DNA from: Chloroflexota bacterium
GTDB lineage: Bacteria > Chloroflexota > Anaerolineae > Promineifilales > Promineifilaceae
DNA length: 5,872 nt
NCBI GenBank assembly: GCA_008501785.1
Contig: QQUD01000910.1
Location: 1-5,872 of the forward strand
Direction of reading: 5' to 3'
Shown piece by piece: positions 1 to 5,219 of this stretch. The translations under genes were made by a program, and so were the position numbers. Each line of letters opens with the position of its first letter. Position 1 is the first letter of the stretch. The notes beneath the pieces were generated by a model, which was given only the letters and a program-made list of their open reading frames with translations, was not told the DNA's origin and made no database searches.

Positions 1-1115
1 ATATAGTTTTTAGTTTCTTTCGGTTTATCTATTAAACATCGAACAAGGCCGCTCCGATCAGCAATAATGATGTGAGGCCGTGACGAATGAATGCTCATAT
101 AAGGTGTTACTTCAATACGGCGTTCGATATTTGTGTGATATTGCCAAATCAGTTTTCCGGTATCAGCCTGGATCGCATTTACGTTATGATCATGGTCAAC
201 TGCATAAAGCACATTATCACACAAGATTGGCATCGCAGTAATTGGCCTCTCAGTCGGAAAATACCATTTATTTTCTGTATCAGATTCGGAAAATGCATAC
301 AAACCGCTTCTACCTCCGACAAAGAAACGGCCGTTTTCAACATGAATCGTGCTCAGTGCCTGGTTGGGAGTAGGAAGCTGCTGTTCCCACATCAATGCAC
401 CATCATCCGTATCTAAAACCAGCAGTGAGCCGTTTGAAGTTGGGATAAACAGTTGCCCATTTGCAAAGGTAGGTGTTTGATCGAGCCAGTTATCTTCTTC
501 TGAATAGGTATATTGCCAATGTAAACGGCCGTCTTCTCGCATCGCTACTAAATTCGGCCCTTGACACGGAATGTAAATGATTCCTTGGTTCCACAACGGC
601 GCTGCTGGTGAGGCTTTAACCGGAAGAGATGTCGAATGTTTTTGCCTGCCACTCTTTAAGTCAACCCATGTTAAGCGCTCGGAATCAACCGTAATGATTA
701 TATGATCGTTTGCTATCGTTGGTGCAGAAATTCGCAAGCTGTTTTGTGGGGACCATGACCATCGCGCTTGGCCATGTTTATCAAGAGCCACCAGTTGTCC
801 ACGTGCTTGTAAAAAATCGGTGCTTTGGGTACTAACGATAATATCTATTTCTGATTGTGGGAATTGTTGCTGGTTTGTGGCAGATACGCCGATAATATAA
901 CTATCTGAGAACTTTTTTTGCCAGAGGAAACGGCCGTTTTGCCAATTAAGCGCCGTAAGCAGGGCTAATTTTTGCTTGTTTGATTGCACCACTGTCGAAA
1001 CAAGCAATAAGTGGTTGATGCCGATTAATGGCAATGTGGGGGTGCCATTAACCTGGTATGTCCACTGCTCACTCGGTATCGAATCATGAGAATAAAGTCC
1101 GGTAGCGATTGACAC
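1..1115 (-). CDS. PQQ-type beta-propeller repeat protein, C-terminus cut by window edge
   Basis: The minus strand is open from a GTG at 1115 to the left edge (371 codons) without a stop. The translation shows at least seven blade-like repeats of the PQQ/quinoprotein type, with a turn followed by a tryptophan: ALNWQNGRFLWQ, ALDKHGQARWSW, VDLKSGRQKH, AMREDGRLHWQY, VLDTDDGALMWEQ, AFSESDTENKWYF and AIQADTGKLIWQY. This family folds as a beta-propeller. Members range from PQQ dehydrogenases to BamB-like scaffolds and uncharacterised sensors, and I see no dehydrogenase-specific residues, so no enzyme activity is assigned. The GTG is chosen because an AAGGAG sits 11 nt upstream and the same frame has a stop at 1142-1140 with no other ATG, GTG or TTG between. 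No signal peptide is visible; the first blade begins almost at once, so the protein is either cytoplasmic or has lost its N-terminus. It lies 202 bp downstream of the helicase and probably has its own promoter. Confidence 0.8.
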   Translation of the reverse strand, partial: MSIATGLYSHDSIPSEQWTYQVNGTPTLPLIGINHLLLVSTVVQSNKQKLALLTALNWQNGRFLWQKKFSDSYIIGVSATNQQQFPQSEIDIIVSTQSTDFLQARGQLVALDKHGQARWSWSPQNSLRISAPTIANDHIIITVDSERLTWVDLKSGRQKHSTSLPVKASPAAPLWNQGIIYIPCQGPNLVAMREDGRLHWQYTYSEEDNWLDQTPTFANGQLFIPTSNGSLLVLDTDDGALMWEQQLPTPNQALSTIHVENGRFFVGGRSGLYAFSESDTENKWYFPTERPITAMPILCDNVLYAVDHDHNVNAIQADTGKLIWQYHTNIERRIEVTPYMSIHSSRPHIIIADRSGLVRCLIDKPKETKNY

Positions 1116-1126
1116 AATTCTTAATA

Positions 1127-1132
1127 CTCCTT
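1127..1132 (-). promoter_or_regulatory. Ribosome binding site deciding the GTG start of the propeller gene
   Basis: AAGGAG on the minus strand is 11 nt upstream of the GTG at 1115. A TTG two bases nearer (1117) is out of frame with the propeller repeats. The spacing is slightly long but workable, and no other start codon exists in the frame. Confidence 0.55.
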
Positions 1133-1149
1133 CAATTGCTCATTTAATT

Positions 1150-1155
1150 AGTATA
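1150..1155 (-). promoter_or_regulatory. Candidate -10 element for the propeller gene
   Basis: TATACT on the minus strand differs from the sigma-70 consensus TATAAT at one base. It lies in a distinctly AT-rich stretch (about 1141-1215) that contrasts with the genes on both sides. Transcription would start roughly 28 nt before the GTG. The matching -35 position (TATCAT at 17-bp spacing) is weak, so this is a candidate only. Confidence 0.3.
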
Positions 1156-1222
1156 GGTTAAAAAAATGAATAATGATATACCCATATCTTTATCCTTCCT
1201 ATCAAATTTTTGTAACAAAAGA

Positions 1223-1375
1223 TTATCGACTCTCCCGTAAGCTGCGAAGTCGTTTTGCTTGAGCAATCGATTCATAGCTTCCGGGAAAATTGTGCAGGAA
1301 ACTCTTGAAACAGTGTCTTAATTTCGCACATTGTAAACATTTCGAGACTTTGTGCGCCGACGTTGTGACATCCCT
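1223..1375 (-). other. Open stretch with a CxxC-x5-C motif overlapping the helicase 3' end, no start codon
   Basis: In the minus-strand frame shifted by -1 relative to the helicase, 50 sense codons run from just after two adjacent TGA stops (1381-1376) to a TAA at 1225-1223. The translation contains KCLQCAKLRHC (cysteine codons at 1339, 1330 and 1312) and ends in a basic helix-like tail, SYESIAQAKRLRSLRESR. This looks like a small zinc-binding module, yet the frame has no ATG, GTG or TTG. It can therefore be translated only as a frameshifted tail of the helicase, or it is a remnant left by a single-base indel, or it is chance. The helicase's own stop at 1320-1318 lies inside it. I do not recognise a family. 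Confidence 0.3.
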
Positions 1376-2736
1376 TCATCAACTGTGTTTCGGGCAATCA
1401 CCTCATACAAAACAGCTTCGATGTTCCCCTTCTTCCGCAAAATGCGGCCCAAACGCTGCACATATTCACGTGCGGCACTACTGCCACCAAGCACAACCGC
1501 TACCTTCGCTTCTGGCACGTCGATCCCTTCATTCAACACCTTCGATGTCACAATCGCCCGATACCTTCCCCCACGAAAACCATCTAATATCGCCTTACGC
1601 TCGGCAGCTTTAGTCTGATGCGTAATCACCGGGATCAAAAAGCGGCGGGCAATCACATATGCAAACCGGTTGTGGGCTGTAAAAATGAGCATTGGGGATG
1701 CCGTATGTTCACGCAATAGCTGATTGACAATTTCCAGCTTGGCAACCGCTCGATGTGCAATATCTTTCAACCGTAGTTCCGCCACTTTGGCACGACGTGC
1801 TTCCTGCTCATATGCACTGCGGCGCGTCAATTCTTGCCACCAATGCGGCCCATATCGCTCCCGCAATCTCGCCTCCCGCATATACCCCGTGTAAACGCCA
1901 AATGCCGTATCATACTTTTCACGCTCAGCCTCATCCAAATCCACCCGAATCCGCTCCGTCCGATAATCAGCCAACTGCGCCCCGGTCAACTCATCAACCG
2001 TTTTTTGATACACAATCGGCCCAACCAATTCTTCTAGCAATGATGAGCGATCAAGCCTATGGACTAAGGACTGAGAGCTGATAACTGACTGCTCTTCCGG
2101 ATACGTCGCCGTTAATCCCATGCGAAATGGAGCCGCACACATCAGGGCAATTTCGTGCCAGTTGGGAGCAGGTAAGTGATGAATTTCGTCGAAGATAAGT
2201 AGCTTGAACTGGTTGCCGAGTGCTTCGGCGTGTTTCCAAGCACTGGGATAAGTGGTAACGGTAATGTGTTGTGCTTCTTTTTCGAGGCCGTACCAGACGC
2301 CGATGGGTTGTTGGAAAGCAGTTTCAAGCCGAGCATACCATTGGTGCAGCAGGTCAATGGTGGGGACAATGATGAGGGTAGAAACGGCCGTTTCCGCCAC
2401 CCCCCGCAACGCCACAAACGTCTTCCCCGCCCCCGTCGGCAGCACAATGCTCCCGAAACGGCCGTTTTCGCGCCACGCCTTCAACGATTCAAGCTGGAAA
2501 TCGTGTGGGGAACGGCCGTCATGCAGCGTCAGGCTCAAATTGCGCCAGCGCGGAATCCGATTCCGAATGCGCTGTTCCTTCAGCCAGGGCTGCACCTCAC
2601 GATAATGCACCGCCGGACAGCGCCATTTGCCGTTGATCCATTGGAAGGGGGCGGGAACGGCCGTTTCCTTTCCCATCTCTTCCAACACAATCGTGCCACC
2701 CACAAATCGAGCTGAAGGAACTACGGTTTTGCTCAT
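1318..2736 (-). CDS. XPB/Rad25-like superfamily 2 DEAD/DEAH-box helicase
   Basis: This 472-residue cytoplasmic protein has the full set of superfamily 2 motifs: a substrate-facing N-terminal region (1-75), motif I LPTGAGKTF (99-107), Ia VPTIDLLHQW (124-133), motif II DEIHH (183-187), motif III TAT (209-211), motif IV LIFTAHN (350-356), motif V TSKVLNEGIDVPEA (397-410) and motif VI QRLGRILR (427-434). A charged helical insert (about 265-335) separates the two RecA-like lobes, as in XPB-type proteins. Such enzymes are ATP-dependent DNA translocases. Archaeal XPB works with the nuclease Bax1, but no such partner is in this window, so a repair role is inferred from family only. The ATG at 2736 has no clear Shine-Dalgarno, but a TAAAAT lies just upstream (possible leaderless mRNA). 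Residues 215-226 are encoded by a 7-bp-period repeat found elsewhere between genes. The last residues (SRNVYNVRN) may be shifted out of the ancestral frame; see the overlapping cysteine-rich stretch. Confidence 0.9.
   Translation of the reverse strand: MSKTVVPSARFVGGTIVLEEMGKETAVPAPFQWINGKWRCPAVHYREVQPWLKEQRIRNRIPRWRNLSLTLHDGRSPHDFQLESLKAWRENGRFGSIVLPTGAGKTFVALRGVAETAVSTLIIVPTIDLLHQWYARLETAFQQPIGVWYGLEKEAQHITVTTYPSAWKHAEALGNQFKLLIFDEIHHLPAPNWHEIALMCAAPFRMGLTATYPEEQSVISSQSLVHRLDRSSLLEELVGPIVYQKTVDELTGAQLADYRTERIRVDLDEAEREKYDTAFGVYTGYMREARLRERYGPHWWQELTRRSAYEQEARRAKVAELRLKDIAHRAVAKLEIVNQLLREHTASPMLIFTAHNRFAYVIARRFLIPVITHQTKAAERKAILDGFRGGRYRAIVTSKVLNEGIDVPEAKVAVVLGGSSAAREYVQRLGRILRKKGNIEAVLYEVIARNTVDEGMSQRRRTKSRNVYNVRN
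2060..2094. repeat. 7-bp-period repeat inside the helicase coding sequence
   Basis: On the plus strand five consecutive heptamers can be read: TGGACTA, AGGACTG, AGAGCTG, ATAACTG and ACTGCTC, sharing the pattern nRRnCTG. The same style of 7-bp unit (GCTGATA, GCTGAAG) forms the spacer upstream of the PhzF gene. Here it stays in frame and encodes helicase residues 215-226, immediately after motif III and before the LLEELVGPIVY segment, where relatives would be expected to have only a short loop. Confidence 0.6.
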
Positions 2737-2742
2737 AGAAGA

Positions 2743-2748
2743 ATTTTA
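2743..2748 (-). promoter_or_regulatory. Candidate -10 element of the helicase gene, possibly leaderless
   Basis: TAAAAT on the minus strand ends 6 nt before the helicase ATG at 2736, and no purine-rich Shine-Dalgarno is present between. This geometry matches promoters that start transcription at or next to the initiation codon. No convincing -35 hexamer is seen, so the call is tentative. Confidence 0.3.
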
Positions 2749-2787
2749 ACAGAGATTGGGAGAACGAGAGATCGGAAAATATAGAAA

Positions 2788-2862
2788 AGCAGGAAGCAGA
2801 TTACGCAGCTAAACGCAGATTTTAATTTTCTTATCCGTGTTAATCCGCGTCCCGGTTCTCTT
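2788..2862. repeat. Degenerate GCAG/TAATCCG-type intergenic repeat
   Basis: The 150-bp spacer between the PhzF and helicase genes is largely built of short near-repeats: GCAGATTAC, GCAGCTAAAC, GCAGATTTT, then TATCCGTGT, TAATCCGCGT. Read on the minus strand it has the GCGGATTAACACGGAT...CTGCGTAATCTGC wording that recurs as degenerate intergenic repeats in several environmental bacteria (recollection, not searched). No open frame or strong hairpin is evident. Confidence 0.5.
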
Positions 2863-2886
2863 CAAAACCTTAAAACTCTGCTATTT

Positions 2887-3780
2887 TCAAATTTGCATTT
2901 CACCCTTAACAACAGTAACTGCCGTTCCCCCCACCTTCACCGTCTCAATACCATCACGCGGTCCCACAACCTCAACAAACGCTTGCCCTGGACGGTTCAT
3001 CCAGTGACCTTGTTCCGCAATGAAAACGGGTTCATCAAGCAGCCCATGATGCCAGAGGTAGGCAGCCATGCCACCTGTAGCCGAGCCAGTAAACGGATCT
3101 TCCATCGTGTCCGGGGGTGTGCCATAATGACGGGCAAAAGTGTGTCCTGCTTCGGTGACACCTTGCAAGCAAAAGAGATGTGGGCTGAAGAAATCGGCCG
3201 TTTTTCGCAGCGCATCGTATCCATCGATATTCATTCGAACTCGCCGCAGCACGTCCAAATCACGCACAGGGATCATCAATTGGGGCGTGCCCGTGCTTAC
3301 CGTTTGAATGGGTGCATTCGGCAGCAAATCATCCGGTGTCAAGTTAAAAACCGGCATCACCACTGCCGGATCGTGCGTGTCCATAAAAACAGGTTTCTTT
3401 TGTGACATGACAATGCGCGTCACCGCACCATCCTGTGCAAAAATCTCAATCGGAATCGGCCCAACTTGCAGTTCCAGGCTAATTTGAGTGACCTCACCAG
3501 TCAACACCAGCCGCCCACTTTCGATCAAACCAAAAATCGTGGCAATCGTCGGATGTCCCGCCAGCGGAATCTCCTGTTCGGGCGTAAAATACCGCGCCGC
3601 CACATCCGCCACCTCAGATCGCCGCACAAACGACGTTTCCGACAAGTTCATCTCCTTCGCAATTGCCAACATCTGCACATCGCTCAAAAACTCCGTATCA
3701 AACAATATTGCACACGGATTGCCAGCTAACGGCCGTTCCGTAAACGCATCAACCTGCATAAAGGGAAAAGTACGTTTCAT
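2887..3780 (-). CDS. PhzF-family isomerase/epimerase-like protein
   Basis: The 297-residue translation is a full-length PhzF-family protein, which folds as two diaminopimelate-epimerase-like halves. Visible family signatures are the N-terminal VDAFTERPLAGNP (10-22), MNLSETSF (45-52) with the presumed catalytic Glu48, LAGHPT (73-78) and the C-terminal EDPFTGSATGG (227-237). PhzF of phenazine biosynthesis isomerises trans-2,3-dihydro-3-hydroxyanthranilate, but most bacterial members outside phenazine clusters have unknown substrates. No other phenazine gene is present, so a phenazine role is not supported. The start is set at the ATG 3780 because AGAGGAG is 6 nt upstream; the GTG one codon earlier (3783) would be only 3 nt from it. 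The gene stands apart from its neighbours, with repeat-filled spacers of 237 and 150 bp, so it is likely transcribed alone. Confidence 0.92.
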   Translation of the reverse strand: MKRTFPFMQVDAFTERPLAGNPCAILFDTEFLSDVQMLAIAKEMNLSETSFVRRSEVADVAARYFTPEQEIPLAGHPTIATIFGLIESGRLVLTGEVTQISLELQVGPIPIEIFAQDGAVTRIVMSQKKPVFMDTHDPAVVMPVFNLTPDDLLPNAPIQTVSTGTPQLMIPVRDLDVLRRVRMNIDGYDALRKTADFFSPHLFCLQGVTEAGHTFARHYGTPPDTMEDPFTGSATGGMAAYLWHHGLLDEPVFIAEQGHWMNRPGQAFVEVVGPRDGIETVKVGGTAVTVVKGEMQI

Positions 3781-3786
3781 CACAAA

Positions 3787-3793
3787 CTCCTCT
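3787..3793 (-). promoter_or_regulatory. Ribosome binding site of the PhzF-family gene
   Basis: AGAGGAG lies 6 nt before ATG 3780 and only 3 nt before the alternative GTG 3783, which favours the ATG. It begins directly after the last heptamer of the tandem repeat at 3796-3830. Confidence 0.7.
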
Positions 3794-3795
3794 AA

Positions 3796-3830
3796 AAATA
3801 GCTAACAGCCTTCAGCTATCAGCTATTAGC
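3796..3830 (-). repeat. Five-unit 7-bp tandem repeat upstream of the PhzF gene
   Basis: On the minus strand the units are GCTAATA, GCTGATA, GCTGAAG, GCTGTTA and GCTATTT, exactly adjacent with no gaps, consensus GCTGATA. The block ends 2 bp before the ribosome binding site of the PhzF gene, so it would lie in the 5' leader if transcription starts upstream. It shares period and CTGA core with the repeat inside the helicase gene. Confidence 0.75.
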
Positions 3831-3851
3831 TTTTCAAACATAATATGTCTG

Positions 3852-3888
3852 CCCTGAGCTTCTCAACAGAGTTGAGCATGCCGAAGGG
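3852..3888. repeat. CCCTGAGC...CCGAAGGG dispersed-type element with hairpin
   Basis: The element starts CCCTGAGC and ends GCCGAAGGG, with an internal hairpin CTCAAC-AGA-GTTGAG (3862-3876). Elements with a CCCTTCG...GCTCAGGG layout are widely dispersed between genes in many bacteria (recollection). It lies in the non-coding spacer between the MOSC and PhzF genes. No terminator-type T tract follows on either strand. Confidence 0.5.
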
Positions 3889-3964
3889 TGCGCCACATTC
3901 ATGAAATCTTCTTCAAAAATGTCCGAGGTCTCTTCCGTCCGTGGCACTAAAACTTCTTCCCATC

Positions 3965-4014
3965 CCGGAGTGGAGGCTTTAGGCGGAACGTTCCGCCTAA
4001 AGCCTCCACTCCGG
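3965..4014. repeat. Perfect 50-bp palindrome without a spacer
   Basis: Two 25-base arms are exact reverse complements and meet at AACGTT (centre 3989/3990); the arms begin CCGGAGTGGAGGC and end GCCTCCACTCCGG. The palindrome begins 3 bp past the stop codon of the MOSC gene. In RNA it would form an extremely stable hairpin and could end transcription or protect the 3' end of the azlC-azlD-MOSC message. No run of T follows in the transcribed direction, so it is not a classical intrinsic terminator. It may instead be a dispersed palindromic element. Confidence 0.85.
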
Positions 4015-4017
4015 AAA

Positions 4018-4761
4018 TCACGCACTCAAATGTAATTTAACCACATCTCCAACCCGAATTAACCCCGGCTTCTCTGGGTTAGCATGAACACCAACACAAT
4101 TATCTCGCGTCTGGGCAACGAGTTTCAAAACGCGTGCATCGCGTTCACCAGTTTCTGGATCAATATTGATCATCACGCAGCGTGGAATGCGTCGATTGAG
4201 CCGAATACGAGCACTGTCTGCACGATCCCCAAACACCAACACACCATTCAGCCACTTTTCCTCAACAAATGGTTCGGCATTGTGAGGCTGAATGATGATA
4301 TTTTGACGAAAGCGAGCCATGTGCAACGGATTGCCCACAGTTTTGGAGAGCGATACGGCCGTTTCCGTACTCATCACCGACAGCACCTGACTATCAAACA
4401 CACCTCGCCCAATATTAATCAGCGACACATCAGCCCCATAAGCTTCGGCAAGCTCAGCCAGCAGCTTGGGGGAATGAACGGGGAGAACGCGGCCGTCCGG
4501 CGTTTCTACCTCAACCGCCGAATTCACCACATCATCAGGGTTCACAAATCGCGGCTTGTACAGCAGCATATGTGGAATCTGCCGCCCCGACAACCAGGGA
4601 AAACTAGATTGCACATCCCCCCGCACAAACGCAAACCGCCGGTCCCCATCAAACCCATGCCAATAAACATGCGCCACATCCAACGACTCCCCACGCATCG
4701 ACTTCACAGGGAAGCGATTCAACGAATGCACAACACCAACTTCGACAAAATTATTACTCAT
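4018..4761 (-). CDS. MOSC-domain protein of the mARC/YcbX type, putative molybdenum-cofactor enzyme
   Basis: The 247-residue protein has an N-terminal MOSC_N beta-barrel (about 5-125, starting VGVVHSLNRFPVKSMRGESL) and a C-terminal MOSC domain (about 130-245). It carries ARFRQNIII (149-157), IPRCVMINIDPETG (192-205) and the closing GLIRVGDVVKL. In mARC proteins the cysteine of the RCxxxxxDPxTG segment binds molybdenum, so Cys195 is the likely ligand. Relatives reduce N-hydroxylated compounds and need an electron-donor partner; no fused ferredoxin domain is present here and the substrate is unknown. The start is ATG 4761, supported by AAAGGA 7 nt upstream and by the match of MSNNFVEVGVVHSLNRFPVKS to a normal N-terminus. 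An in-frame extension to 4917 is only the GC-rich repeat and azlD read out of frame. The ATG lies within the last codons of azlD (ATGAGTAA overlap of 8 bp), which points to translational coupling. Confidence 0.9.
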   Translation of the reverse strand: MSNNFVEVGVVHSLNRFPVKSMRGESLDVAHVYWHGFDGDRRFAFVRGDVQSSFPWLSGRQIPHMLLYKPRFVNPDDVVNSAVEVETPDGRVLPVHSPKLLAELAEAYGADVSLINIGRGVFDSQVLSVMSTETAVSLSKTVGNPLHMARFRQNIIIQPHNAEPFVEEKWLNGVLVFGDRADSARIRLNRRIPRCVMINIDPETGERDARVLKLVAQTRDNCVGVHANPEKPGLIRVGDVVKLHLSA

Positions 4762-5149
4762 TAAGACATCCTTTGGGGCAAGGGGCAGGGGGCAAGGAAG
4801 AGAAGAATAGACCTCTCCCCCCTGCCCCTTGCCCCCTGCTAAATTGCCTGCAAAATCCATATGCGACCATCCCCACGCCAATTGTGACCAATATATTTTT
4901 GGTACGCCAAGCGACAACTGCCGCTAACAAGCCAGCCAGCAGCCGCTCATTTCCAAGTGAAATGTCTAGCGTGCCTCCTGGCATCAGCAGTTCGGGGAAA
5001 ATGATAGCTGATAGCACCGCTGCTGGCACAAATTTGAGCGCCTGCTGAAGTTCAGAACGCATCCCTACCCGCTCCAACAACAAAATCGGCGTCAACCGAA
5101 TCAAATAGGTGATAATGCCCATACCGATGATAATTAGCCAAATGTTCAT
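4754..5149 (-). CDS. azlD: AzlD-like subunit of branched-chain amino acid exporter, with repeat-derived C-terminus
   Basis: This small hydrophobic membrane protein has the AzlD pattern: MNIWLIIIGMGIITYLIRLTPI, then ALKFVPAAVLSAIIFPELL (38-55), an LLAGLLAAVVAWRTKN segment (70-85) and a final helix ILVTIGVGMVAYGF. AzlC and AzlD together export branched-chain amino acids and analogues, and the gene follows azlC directly. The start is ATG 5149, with AAAGGA 6 nt upstream; the ATG at 5167 lies inside the tandem repeat. The conserved part ends near residue 104, close to the usual family length of about 105. The remaining residues to 131, rich in Gly and Pro (RGQGAGGRGLFFSSLPPAPC and on), are encoded by the inverted repeat at 4775-4835, so the natural stop seems to have been lost when the repeat appeared. 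The frame ends at a TAA overlapping the start of the MOSC gene. Confidence 0.88.
   Translation of the reverse strand: MNIWLIIIGMGIITYLIRLTPILLLERVGMRSELQQALKFVPAAVLSAIIFPELLMPGGTLDISLGNERLLAGLLAAVVAWRTKNILVTIGVGMVAYGFCRQFSRGQGAGGRGLFFSSLPPAPCPKGCLNE
4769..4774 (-). promoter_or_regulatory. Ribosome binding site of the MOSC gene
   Basis: AAAGGA lies 7 nt before ATG 4761 and decides that start over the longer in-frame extension. The base of the GC-rich hairpin at 4775 touches it directly, so RNA folding there could affect access of ribosomes. Confidence 0.7.
4775..4835. repeat. GC-rich inverted repeat with 18-bp perfect arms
   Basis: The arms GGGGCAAGGGGCAGGGGG (4775-4792) and its exact reverse complement (4818-4835) flank a 25-nt spacer. 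The arms are themselves built from GGGGCA-type units. The whole element lies inside the 3' end of the azlD frame and ends at the ribosome binding site of the MOSC gene. Such GGGGCA/TGCCCC blocks recur between genes in some cyanobacteria and Chloroflexota (recollection). No T tract follows, so termination is not the obvious role. Confidence 0.8.
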
Positions 5150-5155
5150 AATAAA

Positions 5156-5161
5156 TCCTTT
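5156..5161 (-). promoter_or_regulatory. Ribosome binding site of azlD
   Basis: AAAGGA lies 6 nt before ATG 5149 and favours this start over the ATG at 5167. It is identical to the site used by the MOSC gene, and it too lies right beside a repeat. Confidence 0.7.
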
Positions 5162-5163
5162 GA

Positions 5164-5219
5164 GCATTTCAGCATTTCAGCTTCTTTGCTGACTGGCTGA
5201 CTAGCTAAAATGCTATTTC
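5164..5219. repeat. 8-bp-period repeats filling the azlC-azlD spacer
   Basis: On the plus strand GCATTTCA occurs twice in tandem (5164-5179), then, after a short break, GCTGACTG, GCTGACTA, GCTAAAAT and GCTATTTC follow with no gap (5188-5219). The two halves are in opposite orientation (GCTGAAAT against GCTGACTA). The last unit contains the azlC stop codon (5215-5213), so the repeat touches the coding end, while the other end adjoins the azlD ribosome binding site. Confidence 0.65.

Noticed and set aside
1144..1275. A 43-codon minus-strand open frame between the helicase and the propeller gene
   Set aside because: Its ATG has only a badly spaced purine stretch (GGAAG, 2 to 3 nt away), it overlaps the candidate promoter region, and the translation shows no pattern.
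2230..2715. Plus-strand open frames opposite the helicase N-terminal half
   Set aside because: They mirror the helicase motifs on the other strand and show no domain pattern of their own.
2887..3780. Assignment of the PhzF-family gene to phenazine biosynthesis
   Set aside because: No other phenazine gene is present and most PhzF-family proteins have other or unknown substrates.
3796..3830. CRISPR array
   Set aside because: The units are 7 bp and directly adjacent, with no spacers and no cas genes nearby.
3834..4025. A 63-codon minus-strand open frame starting with GTG at the end of the MOSC gene
   Set aside because: Its first third is the 50-bp palindrome and its end is a dispersed repeat; it has no ribosome binding site and no recognisable protein pattern.
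4084..4764. A long plus-strand open frame opposite the MOSC gene
   Set aside because: The minus strand encodes a complete MOSC protein with conserved motifs; the plus-strand translation is a His/Arg/Pro-rich shadow.
4775..4835. Intrinsic terminator after azlD
   Set aside because: The hairpin lies inside the open frame, lacks a following T run, and leads straight into the ribosome binding site of the next gene.
4762..4917. N-terminal extension of the MOSC protein to the upstream in-frame start at 4917
   Set aside because: The extension is the GC-rich repeat plus azlD read in another frame; the ATG at 4761 has a good ribosome binding site and a family-like N-terminus.
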